Origin: Dimorphilus gyrociliatus
Taxonomy: Eukaryota > Annelida > Polychaeta > Dinophilidae
NCBI GenBank assembly: GCA_904063045.1
Contig: CAJFCJ010000002.1
Span: 2,475,891-2,539,890 of the forward strand
Length of the DNA: 64,000 bases
Direction: 5' to 3'
Below are positions 41,260 to 52,196 of the stretch, piece after piece. Both the position numbers and the translations under genes were made by a program. Position 1 is the first letter of the stretch, and each line of letters begins with the position of its first letter. A model generated the notes under the pieces. It ran no database searches and had not been told where the DNA came from. It was given only the letters and a program-made list of their open reading frames with translations.

Positions 41260-42803
41260 AATATTTTTATAGCTTTATTATCGCTCGTTTAATTTTATAA
41301 TTTGTCTATTTTTATTGAAAACCAGCGGTTTAACTTAACACAGATCGATGGTCAAAAAATTACAAATGATTCAAATTCTAGTTAAGGCCAGCTTGAATTA
41401 AATTATTTATAAATATCGTCCAAAATGTCAATAAAGCATGCTCGTTAGAAACAGTCGGCACAAGTCCAACAAATAGCGCCATCTGTAGAATAAATTCAAA
41501 TTCTTGAAAAGAATGCTAAACGCCTAATCTTATAGATGGCGTTACCAAGTCATTAAACTGTGTAAAAAATGAGGAAAGAATGAGGAACCAAGATATGGAA
41601 GCAAACACCACGAAAACGCACTTTGTAGAATTAATAATTTACAAATGAATTGATTGTTCATTAAATTTAACAACATGAGCAAATAAACATAACTTAAATA
41701 ACCAGAATACAAACTTTAATTAACTTTAAAAGTTTATTATTTTTTGTATAATAAATGGCATTCTTATGGGGGCGAAAGCGGATTTATTAGCTTCTTTATT
41801 TATTTACTCATACCATCCAAGTTCTTATTTGTTTACAAACTATTAGTCGATGAATATTTACAATTACCTAATCGTTACATTAGTAAACTATATTATATTA
41901 CTTTTACACCGTCAAACATCCTTTCTTCCTCTCCTCTTTGATACTTTTTATATATGTATTTTTAATCTCTAATTACACCCTCAGCAGCCTCTTTTTTAGC
42001 ACCTACCAACCTATTTTCCCACTATGCCAAATTCAACTGAAATGCACATTAAAAGTGAAAAATAGGTTAATAAAATGTTATGTACTTTTTTTTACAAAGA
42101 AAGATAATGAAAATATTTCAATGCTAATCAAATCATATGGCTATGAATACTTTTAGCAAACATTTATTCGTAATTATATCAGTAATAACAGGGTTTTTAA
42201 GTATAAACCGCACAAAATTGACTATACACATAGAACTATTAAACGACGACTATTCGCAAAGGGAATATAATTAGATCAAGTCAATGTGACATAGGGAATA
42301 CACTATACACTTTAGTGCTTTTTAAATATCCTATTAGACATCGATGAAACAGCTTTTTTTAAATCACTGTGTCCGATAATGTTAATGAAAGGATTATGAG
42401 ATGATTATCAACATATGTGTTGTACTTTAAATACTCTTTTCTATATCTTTTAACAAAGGAAATAATCGATTCTACAGTAGATTATATGCAGTATATAATC
42501 ACCAAGATTAGTATGATAAATGTAAAGTTTGCTTCCCTATTTATAATTTTTATTCATTCTTGTTTGCCACTTGCCATATTGATGGGAGAAACTTTTCCAA
42601 TTTGTTTTGCACCGATATTTAATATAGAAAATTACAAAATTACTGACACAACACCTGGAACTCTAACGAAAATCATAACTAAAGTAAAATAATTACCTAT
42701 TCACTGAAAATTTATTATCGTATACTATCTCTGTTTTGTAGAAGGCAAGCCCAGAATAAATTGGAAAGAAAGCATCAAGAGTACATCCTTTCGTTTGATA
42801 CAT
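41260..42803. other. AT-rich spacer upstream of ZNG1
   Basis: Contains the presumed ZNG1 promoter and two AGATGGCRS-like copies 58 bp apart: 41476-41484 on minus and 41534-41542 on plus. The rest is AT-rich. A plus-strand frame from ATG 42513 to 42692 (59 codons) begins with a hydrophobic, signal-peptide-like segment, but I could not support it as a gene. Confidence 0.4.
41476..41542. promoter_or_regulatory. Pair of CTCF-core-like motifs upstream of ZNG1
   Basis: GCGCCATCT at 41476-41484 (minus orientation) and AGATGGCGT at 41534-41542 (plus), again divergent, about 220-280 bp upstream of the ZNG1 start codon. Together with the 38.8-39.0 kb pair they bracket the gene. Confidence 0.35.
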
Positions 42804-43097
42804 TTAGTGCTTAAATGGTTTACAAAAGAGTTTAGCACAGCAGAATATCAGTAAATTTAAAATTGATAGAGGTATTTTGAAAATAGGTAGTGTCAAAGTA
42901 AGTATACATACAATTATATTATTGTATCCTATTTGTAATATATATAAGGCTAAAATAAGCATGACGATTGATACGAAGAGGAAATCTGACACGATTAGAG
43001 ATAAGATAAACGTGTTAGTCGTTGTCTGGAGATTCTTTTTCGTTAGGAACATTAGAATGATGAGTCCATTAGCGACAAAACCAAGTATATAAATACA
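42804..43097 (-). pseudogene. Isolated class A GPCR-like exon (TM1 to TM3), possible remnant
   Basis: After an acceptor-like CTTAG (AG at 43099-43098) the minus strand is open to a stop at 42804. The product shows TM1 with the conserved Asn (FVANGLIILMFL), a loop KKNLQTTTN, and TM2 with the conserved LSLIVSD pattern, followed by two more hydrophobic stretches. This layout is typical of rhodopsin-class receptors. The TM3 part lacks a convincing E/DRY motif and I could find no exons for TM4 to TM7 in the flanks. A donor-like GTATGT near 42909 could end the exon before TM3. It may be a degraded receptor, one exon of a gene whose other exons I missed, or a coincidence. Which receptor subfamily is not determinable. 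Confidence 0.42.
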
Positions 43098-45109
43098 CTA
43101 AGAACTTTTATAAAGGTTCATCCGTCTTTCCTGGAAATGTCATTCAGCTTTACATGATAATAACTCAATAAGGGTTGTAATGACTTGTTGGCGGAAGTTA
43201 AGAGATGTATTGGACATGGCAAGCCAACTATATAATATACAGTATTTATGACTGATTTATTTATTAGATGAAAAGCGTCTGTAATCTATTATGCATAGAC
43301 ACCAAAGTACTCAGTCACCTCTCGGTAAAAATAAACATTGATTATTAAACAATATTTCTTAGTTAAAAGCATCTCTAACTGGATATATGCGCCAATAAAA
43401 AAACGATTTATGATGGATAATTTCAGACCAAAATATTCCAATAAAAGAAAAGCGTATTAAGACGCTTTATTCTCTTCTCAAGTATAATTTTTAGTTGCAC
43501 AATCTCAATATTTATGCTGTCTTTAGAAGAAAGTTACGAATCTACCGTCAAGAACAATATTTTTTTATCCGATAGATGGAGTTAACACTACATTCTCTTT
43601 CAAACTTTTCAAACTATTATGGAATATATTTTAAAATCGAATAAAAACGTGAGAAAAAAATGAAAACATTGTAAATTCATTAATATCAAAAACAAAAAAG
43701 AGATTTCGTATTCAATTAATGGAAGCAATAGTTGGAGTGACGTAAAACGCTTTCAAATATACTTTATGCAATCACCAGGGAGTTCTCATTGGCGGACAGG
43801 CGCGAAGTATTGCATAATACATCTATGTACAAAATGTTGTTGCTGATATAATTGTCTTTTTTTAAATGTATTAGAACGTCAGGTAGCGTCTGCTGTATTG
43901 TATAGCTTTTAGAACTGAAAGAGAAATGATAAGAGGTGAAATCAACCCGCATAAAAATCGTTTCGTTCCGTTAAAACGCCCTGATACATTTACGATGGAA
44001 TAATAATTAAGGGATGCAATTTAATTTAATTTGAAAAGCGAAAAAATATCTTTCTTAAGAGCACTTTTTTTGCGTGTATACGGGATAATGATGGATCGGC
44101 TATCGGGCACAGTCTTTGTCAGTCTCCATTTTGTTTCCCCCAAATCAAGTTAAGTGCAAAACGTTAATGGCGTTCATCCTCAAAGGTGCTCAACTGTATT
44201 CGAGCTAATTGAATTACGTCATTCTCCCGTTGTATCTTCATTACTTTTTCCTTATTTTCTTCCCTTTCTGCTTACGGGCTAACTCTCACGACTTTAAACG
44301 GAAAAAACTTAACAGTAAAATTCTCCCGTTGTATAATTTTAAACTTTTTAATGGCTTTTTTCCTTTTGAACGTTGCCGCTTTAGTGTTAAGTATTGAAAT
44401 TAGAAAAAAGGATGATAAAAGGCGTAGTATTTACTTTTTAACAAATAGTGTTCACGTATTCTCTTAGATAATTTGCTAGAATTCTACTAGAATTTCCGGT
44501 GGGTAACCTGATCTAAAATAGTAGTATATTGAGAAAATATAGGAACGCTTTGTTGCACATTCTTTCGTGTAATAGCATTATAGATGTTGCAAAAGTTGGG
44601 AATTAATAACACTTTTGCGCTCTCCAGTCTTACAATCTTCTTCAATGAGGAATTTCCCTCCTTCTCTGCATTCCTCATTTACGCTAGATAAGAATAGCTT
44701 ATTGACAAACTCTTATCTTATTACCTACATAATAACGACGTGTCTAACGTCACTTCTCGGTCGGACATCTTGTTAAATTAGTCTAACAAACATGCTGTCT
44801 TATCTGTTTTCCGTTTGTCAACGCTGCGATAGAATTTTAACAGGAATCTGCTAGATTTCAATTGTGTAATGCCAAAATATATTATAGAACTATCAAAAAC
44901 TAATAGAAATTGCCATAAATAAGCTTGAGAATTATCATAAAAAATCATTCAAACGGCGCAAAGAAACGTCTCAAAACGCAGAGTAATGTCACAGACATTG
45001 TCTATTTATCACCGCATCTCGTCATTTAACACAATACAACCTTCAAAATTCGACAGAAATCCCATTTATCACATTTCTAGTCGAACTATTAAACGTAACT
45101 AGTTCGATG
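43098..45109. other. Non-coding DNA upstream of Lbx
   Basis: No gene supported. Balanced blocks occur at about 43.7-44.3 and 44.6-45.1 kb. A group of GATA-type sites (AGATAAG, CTTATCTTATT, CTTATCTG) lies between about 44690 and 44810, within 600 bp of the Lbx start. Short frames on both strands lack domains. Confidence 0.4.
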
Positions 45110-45191
45110 CTGATTGGTCCATGCGAACTTCTTCTCCGAGCGCTGATTGGCCGAGAAACCTTTAGTTAGTTAAGTGGGCGGAGCCTAAACC
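45110..45191 (+). promoter_or_regulatory. Lbx proximal promoter: two CCAAT boxes plus GC-box element
   Basis: Two inverted CCAAT boxes (CTGATTGG at 45110-45117 and CGCTGATTGG at 45141-45150) precede a 20-bp element AAGTGGGCGGAGCCTAAACC at 45172-45191. The ATG is 73 bp further. The 20-mer is the exact reverse complement of the element in front of FoxD, and the neighbouring CCAAT box lies 21 bp away (22 bp in FoxD). I see no TATA box. Confidence 0.65.
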
Positions 45192-45263
45192 CCAAACCGT
45201 TTTACTGATTACCGTAACTCACTAACAAGAACGAGACGGTGCTCAGAAGTTCAAATAAATAAA

Positions 45264-48200
45264 ATGGTGTCTCAAAGTGAGAATTCTATGGATCCTTTCG
45301 CAGCAATAAGAAAATTAGAGATGAATTGTCCTCCAGTCAAAACTACCTCCCGACCCAGATCATCATTCTTTATTGAAGATATTCTACAGTTGCATAAACC
45401 GAAATCGCCAGACAATCACCATCAAGAAAACTACTCATCTGCTGATACATCATCAACTGTTGAAGAGGAAGATGAAATTATTGATGTTGAAGATTTACCT
45501 CCGCGCAGTAAAAATTCTAAGGCTTCTCCTTTGGACGCTTTGTTCAAAATGACATCAAAGACGCTGAAGGGTTTGGATTCCGGTGGCGAAAATACAGGTT
45601 TGTACTATCTAAGATAACTATATATCTGTCTACTAAGTGTTAACCTTAGCCCTTACCCCCGACCTCTTATTGCCTAATCTTTCGTCGAATGTTTGAAATT
45701 TCTGCGCTTTAGACTGCGGCGTCTGGATTATATAGGGAAACGGACGTTACGTCACATTCTATTAGAGTGTTGTTCGGCACGCGTTAAGCATAGAAAATCT
45801 ACGTAAACAAAGGGGTCTTTCTATTCTGTGAATAGTGAAAGACAAACGCTTCCGATTGATTCTTAGAGTATTACGCCGGGATTTAATTAGGTGAAGAGAA
45901 AGACCGTTTTTATTATGGGGGGGTGCTCTTACTTAATAGCATTTGGGTCAATAAATTGGGTCAATAAAGGGAGATTCCGACAATAAATCGATTATTTGAG
46001 ACATTATAGCCGTAATTGATACGTAAATAAAATATCAGTTTGACAAGCCTAAGTGTGGCATATGTGGTAAATATCTAGCCTCCATTTTATTAGCTTTACT
46101 TAGCTTTATTTATTATAGAAAGGACTTTTCTTCGTATCAATGTATCGAATAAGAATTGCCTATTTAATAGAACAGACTCCTATTGAAAAAATGGAACTAG
46201 CAAAACAGTAAATTCTATTACAAGTGACATTTAAATAATAGTAATGCAACTGTATATATAAATGCCGTCAATTAAACAAATTGCTGATGTTTATGCAAAT
46301 TCACCTGATACCTATGCATTATGTATCTATCCAACTGTTTCCAACTGGACATCAGCTAAAAATTCTACAACAGATATATAAAATAAAGCTCTGTGAACGG
46401 GATTCTCTACCTAGGCATACGAATAGCTAATAACCGGGTCATTTTTCGTTTATTAAGGAATATATAGAGAAAGCTTTACAGAAAGCGCAGTCGGAGTGCG
46501 GGTGATTTGCATGCATTTGCATAAATACATGCTTTATTTAATTTATAGCCAACCCTGTTTATATTCTATAACTATGAATTGCGTAAAACTGACACAACTT
46601 TTTTACCGAAAAATTTGTATCTAAACACGTGACAAAATTGCCTTTGTTTAACGCCTCCAGCGTTAACTGTGCATAATAAGTCAATGAAAATATAAACGTC
46701 AAACAGTGAAAGTGTTCAATAAAAATGTCAAGAAGTATGTCTAGAAGTGAAAAGCCTACAGGGGCGAAAAATTATGCGTTCCTTACCGTCATTTATTTTA
46801 CATTTAGAAGTAGTTTTCTTTTATTTTTCTATGCCGAAGCTGGCGGCTAAATCGGTTAAACTACAACTTTCACCTAATTGCGTATATCTATCAATTTTAC
46901 TCACTTTTCAGACTATGTTTTTTTTAATCCCACTTTCTGACAACCTGAATAACACTGAAGAATAATATATTATGACAGGTGTCCGAAATCACACTATATC
47001 TTGCATATATATATATATATATATACATGGATATAATTGTGAAAGCATATAATAATTTCTAACCTTTAATTAATGTTACTCCTGTCTAACTTGACCTCTC
47101 CCGAAAATAGGTAATTATTCATTCTGTTTTTGCTCGATAATTCACTCATATACTATGTACAGAGCGAACATAAAATTTATAATCCGACCATAAATAAAAA
47201 AGACTGTGTGTCAAGCTTGTCTAACGATTATCTTCACCTCCATAAAATACAGGATTATTTACTTGGTTAAAAAGGGTAGAGAGATAGGGTAGAGTAGCAG
47301 AAGGAATGTTAGAAGACGCCCAGTCAGTTTTAAGCCTATAGTTTATGATTTTGACTAAGAATTGAAAATATCAGAATAGAGAAAGAAAAAGGAGAGAGCG
47401 AGAGAGATAGAGAGGAAGAAGGAAAGCGATAAATATAAATAAATATATATATATAGAGGGAGAGATACAAAAAGCAATGACGCCTATAATGTAAAAGAAT
47501 TTCTTAGCTGATGTTAAAAAATATTTATCGCTATTAAAATGAAATAGAATGCGATTTAAGAAGCGTCCAAGTATAAATTCCTTTTGAAGGGAATTAAAAA
47601 CGAAGAAATTACTTGGGCGATAAAATGAAATGAGTCGATGCGCATCTGTTCCGTTATATCAGGATTTAATGACTAATTAGCAAGTATACGTGCTTTCCAA
47701 ACGTCTTACGGCTCATTAAATCGGTTTTGGCGTTAGTGACTGGAGCCTTTCAACAGCGCCATTTAGCTGATCTGTAACTGATTTTCATAACAGGCAAACT
47801 GATGATTGATAAATTTATGTAATCGATCTATAATTGATTAAATATGAAGGATATTTATTTATTATAAAAGATCTACTCTTATATACCGAAACCATATAAT
47901 ACTGTGCCGCATTGAATGTCACTTTAAACTATAAATCAACTTTTTGTATAGACGGATGAACAAGGCTAAAAAGAAGCGAAACGTGTCCTAACGATAGTGA
48001 TTACAAACTTTTTTAGCAAACCGAAACTTCACTTGAGTTCATTCATCAAGATCAAATGTTAGTCGGAAGTTCTTATCTAGGCGGCTCATCTCCGCCTTTT
48101 TTTCTTGGTTAGATTTAATCTTATTAGCAATTTTTGCGACATTTATCAAAATGCATCAGGTGCGTGTTAGACGGTGGGAAAAATAAATCAATTTTGCGCC

Positions 48201-51200
48201 AGTCGGCATGCCTCTGTGATCATTCTCCGCCATTAGCTAGCGGAGAATGTCGAAAATGACGACTTAATACATCACTAGCCGAAGGCTAATGAATACTAAT
48301 GAGGTAGAGCATTATGCAAATTTTTCCTCTTCTGACGTCTTTTTATAGCCAGCGGTCAAAATCGTTTTTGTGATGTTGTAATACTTCAAACGCTCACGTG
48401 CACTATGCCCTCCCAAAATCAGGGAAAGAGGTGCTAAAAAGAGGCTTTTTCGTTTCTTTGATGTACGGCCAGCACATGCTAGAAAACAAAAACAGCACCA
48501 GTTCATCATTTGTCATAAATTCGACATTCTTACTAAACGAATCTGTGCTTTTAGATAAGAGGCGTTAATTGCTCATTTAAGCATTGACTCTAGATAATTC
48601 TAATCAACCGTGGCTATTAGGATAAAATGTCGTTTGTCTTGAGCTGGCATGATAAAGCTAATTGATTGTCAACGATTCTGTTTTCTTTAAATTGTATAAT
48701 ACAATTTGCTAGGCCTATTAAACTATTTTAACACGAGCCATTAATCATTTGTAAAGAAATATTTGTGACTAATTTTAGCTCTTCCCAAACTATATATCAA
48801 ATATCGTATAAAAATAACAAGAGTAGTGTTTATCCATAGAGTACCATTTTTTAAAAAAAAATATATATATATTAGCTTGTTATAACATCTTGATCTACAA
48901 GGATGATATAAATATTTCTCTATTTTTCTAACACTTAAACTGTTTCTTTTCCCATTCTACCATTTCAATCTAAATATAGAAAATATAAATCAGCATCTTT
49001 CATCAATTACCGTTTAATAGTTTTCTTAAGATGGAAATGAAGATAAAAGTTACTCATTGACATAAGCAACATAGTATTTAAATGAAATATTAATACTATT
49101 TGTTATAAAATTATACCTTTTAACCTAATTCAATAATTGAGAATTTTCTTATAAATAGTTAATCGGGTCGTAAAGTCGAAGTATTTGCTGTATAAAGTAA
49201 ACTAAAAACACGTAAAGAGTTATATTTACTCTCTTCCAAAAAGGAAAATAAGAGTTGTATTATAAATATATATCTTGTGAAGAATGAAAGAATATATATA
49301 GATATATCTATATAATTGATATAAAACGATAACAAATGTCTCTAGGTCAATATAGCCCGTTGTATTGAATATGAAATGAGTTTTTTTTTTAACTAAGGAA
49401 TGTGTGTAGATGTTTTATAGTAGAAAATCTTGTTGCTATTAAGATGTTCTTAACGCAATAAATTCCCTCTAAAGCGAAAATGACGGACGCGCAGCGGGTC
49501 GGGGGTTATGTTGGTTCGTAATTTATATAAAAGTAAACGTATTTATTTGTATACAATGTACATTAAATAATCATAAGTTAAACGAAAGATTTTATCTGAT
49601 CTTTTTTATTTTATAGTTTTATACTTGTTAATTGAGCATTTAATATTATTAGTTTATTGTTTAAATTAGGGGAAATAATCGCTAAAAAGTAAAGATAAGT
49701 GTAATGAATAATAATTCCCATACGTTAATAATTACCTGTTTTTGATACGGGGTACAAACAAAGAGTCAATTAAACAGTTATAATATTTCCTACTGTAACG
49801 GTATAAATAAGGGCGTATACGCAGCAGCTGCGTCAGCCCTTGACAGTCTCCAGAGTGTCCGAAATTGGCACCGTTCTCGCTCTACATACACCACTTGCGC
49901 TGATTCTTCATCATTTCCAACGATTTTGGCGCCTTTTCTTGCCAACCGTCTGCTTTACGTCTTTTACTGCAAATGATGCCTTTTTATTTATATATGCCTT
50001 CTTACAATACTTTGTTCTTCTATTCATAGAGAAAATTATCCTCTGGTACAACAAAGTTTTGTTATAGAAAGACAAGTACTTGTTTAGAAAGATCATTCTT
50101 AGACCTTTCTTTACCTTTTATTATATTTAATTGAAAAGTGAATAAGGAGAACAAGGTCAAGACGAAGTTCGTTCCTTTTAATAAAACGTTTAAGTAGTGG
50201 TGATAACTTTTGACTTGTATGATGGAAATCTTGTAAAAAAAATATATTACCTAACCAAACCAAACGAATAACCGACAAAATATACAAAAAGTATTGCAGT
50301 ACATAATTTAAAAGAGAGCACACGTGGGCTCATAATTCATTAAGCAATCAGCAACTTTCAAGGCAAGCCAGCCTTGCTGTCAGTTCAAAAATGCAGACGA
50401 TAACTGGTAGTTTTCCGTTAGAAAAAAAGAAAGCATTCCAATCGTAGCTTTGCGTGATGAGTTCTCTTGATGTTAGCAGAAAATGAGATTCGGATTACGG
50501 GGCTAGTAACATTCTTCATTATCTCTTTGAAACGTAGTTTTTTCTTTCTTTTGAATTCCCAAACTAAGATAAAGCATGTTTCGAATTCCTTTCACAACCA
50601 AAAGAGGTGGAATAAATTAGAGTAATGAATTTATTACAAAGCCATTGAAAAACGTATTTACAAAGCGGCCAGCGTCATTATTTATATTGATGGCTCTATT
50701 ATAGTAATTTCATTGCAACCGGACTTAAATTGATTTAGGCTAAACTTATAATGGCGCCAAATATATAAAATAAGCTATTTAAGTCTCTGTTGCACGTCTT
50801 TGTTATGCGAATCGTGTCATTTTTCATAAATGTCTACGCGCATGCGTCATAACACAATTTTAAACAAAGGAAAACAGCCTAGCGGCGATTTTAACACCCC
50901 TTTGAGCCGCATTTTTTTTATGGCACACCAATTTATTTTAAGATCCTAAATAGACTAGTGAGCCAATATGAAGATGGCTCGCGTTAATTAAGGTTAATAA
51001 CAGGGCTCTTTGTGCGAAAGAGAACTATTGTCATCATTTACGGCAATGATTGATGACGTTCCCTGTATCCCTAGGGTTATGCGGGTACATTCTATTAGAA
51101 AGGAAAAGGTCATATGAAACTTTAACTTGTGCGTATAGTTTAATACTTTAGGTATTTAATCTGTTCTACTTAGACTTAAATATAACTTAAAAATCTAAAT

Positions 51201-52196
51201 ATTATCATTTACTATCACAGTTAAAGTGTTGAAATGTATTCCTATATCTAATTCACTCGTTTAGAACTAAATCACAACTAGACAAATAAGTTTATTCGAT
51301 ACATTTATAAAGTACCATAGGAATACCTTTTACAAATTTCAATGATATTTAATCCTTGCATAGATAAAACGGACATTTTAAGCCTGTTTTCTTCTCCTTT
51401 CCTCTTTACTTATTTCTCTGTACAGTTTTCATTGTTTGTTAAAATTCGTTAATTCTTATCTTTCGTTAAATTTATTACATAGTTTATATATAAGCGATTG
51501 AATCAACGCATTTTTTCCTGGTTCAATAGATTCTATGCTTAAAAAAACGCCATTCTTAGGCGACAAAAAGTATTTTTTTCCGTTCAAAAGTAGGACAACT
51601 TTTCCCATAACCTAAATACGGATATTTGTAAAAAAAATAAGATTTTTTAATATATACTGATAAAATATTTCACATTAAGAATTAAAAAAATTTAAACAAA
51701 CTCTATATTTTAGGTTATTAGCTTGTGAATTTATTTTATTTTTATTCTGTTCAAAATGAGGTCAACGTTTTTTTTTTCAACAGAAGGAAGCAACGCGTCC
51801 GCTCAATACATCTTTAAAGCGCAACCGCCAAAACGACGCCGAAAATCTAGAACAGCTTTTACCAATAATCAAATATTCGAATTAGAAAAGCGTTTCTTGT
51901 TCCAAAAGTACTTGACTCCTGCCGATAGGGATGAATTAGCCATGAAACTAGGCTTGTCTAATGCACAAGTAATAACCTGGTTCCAGAACCGCCGGGCAAA
52001 ATTGAAACGCGATTTGGACGAGCTACAAAGTGACGTTAGTGCCGCTAAAGCAAAACTTTCGTTAGATCAAAACGAATTTGCCGGCGCTACGCTGGAAGCT
52101 ATTCAGTTTTATAGGAAGCATGGCTTAAAAAGAGTAGCGGGAACCTCAATATTGGAAATGAATTGTCCGACGGAGAAGAGGACTACACGTACATGA
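45264..52196 (+). CDS. lbx: Lbx (ladybird) homeodomain transcription factor (2 exons, 248 aa)
   Basis: Nuclear homeodomain protein of the NK-like class, ladybird family; relatives specify muscle precursors and neurons. Exons 45264-45597 and 51784-52196 join at a phase 1 GT-AG junction (donor CAG|GTTTGT, acceptor TTTCAACAG) to give a continuous frame. The N-terminus has SSFFIEDIL (33-41), the eh1-like Lbx motif, an acidic patch, then SPLDALFKMTSKTLKGLD, the conserved Lbx block before the intron. The homeodomain is at about residues 130-189 with RRKSRTAFTNNQIFELEKRF and VITWFQNRRAKLKRDL; Thr at position 47 and Gln at 50 fit Lbx. The tail after DLDELQSDVSAAKAKL is Lbx-like. The intron splits the gene just before the homeodomain, as in other Lbx genes. 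Odd: the hexapeptide LEMNCP occurs both at residues 18-23 and near the C-terminus. The ATG context is AAAATGG. Confidence 0.94.
45598..51783 (+). other. Lbx intron (6.2 kb)
   Basis: One large intron with no nested gene recognised. It contains balanced stretches (about 45.6-46.0, 47.6-48.7 and 50.3-51.1 kb) that look like candidate enhancers, AT-rich filler, and a GA-rich tract near 47.38-47.47 kb. Open frames such as 49840-50067 and 50111-50323 have no domain. Confidence 0.55.

Noticed and set aside
42417-42692. Plus-strand frame with a hydrophobic start from ATG 42513
   Set aside because: It could be a small secreted protein, but AT-rich DNA often yields hydrophobic frames and no downstream exon with matching phase was found; it also lies antisense to the flank of the GPCR-like exon.
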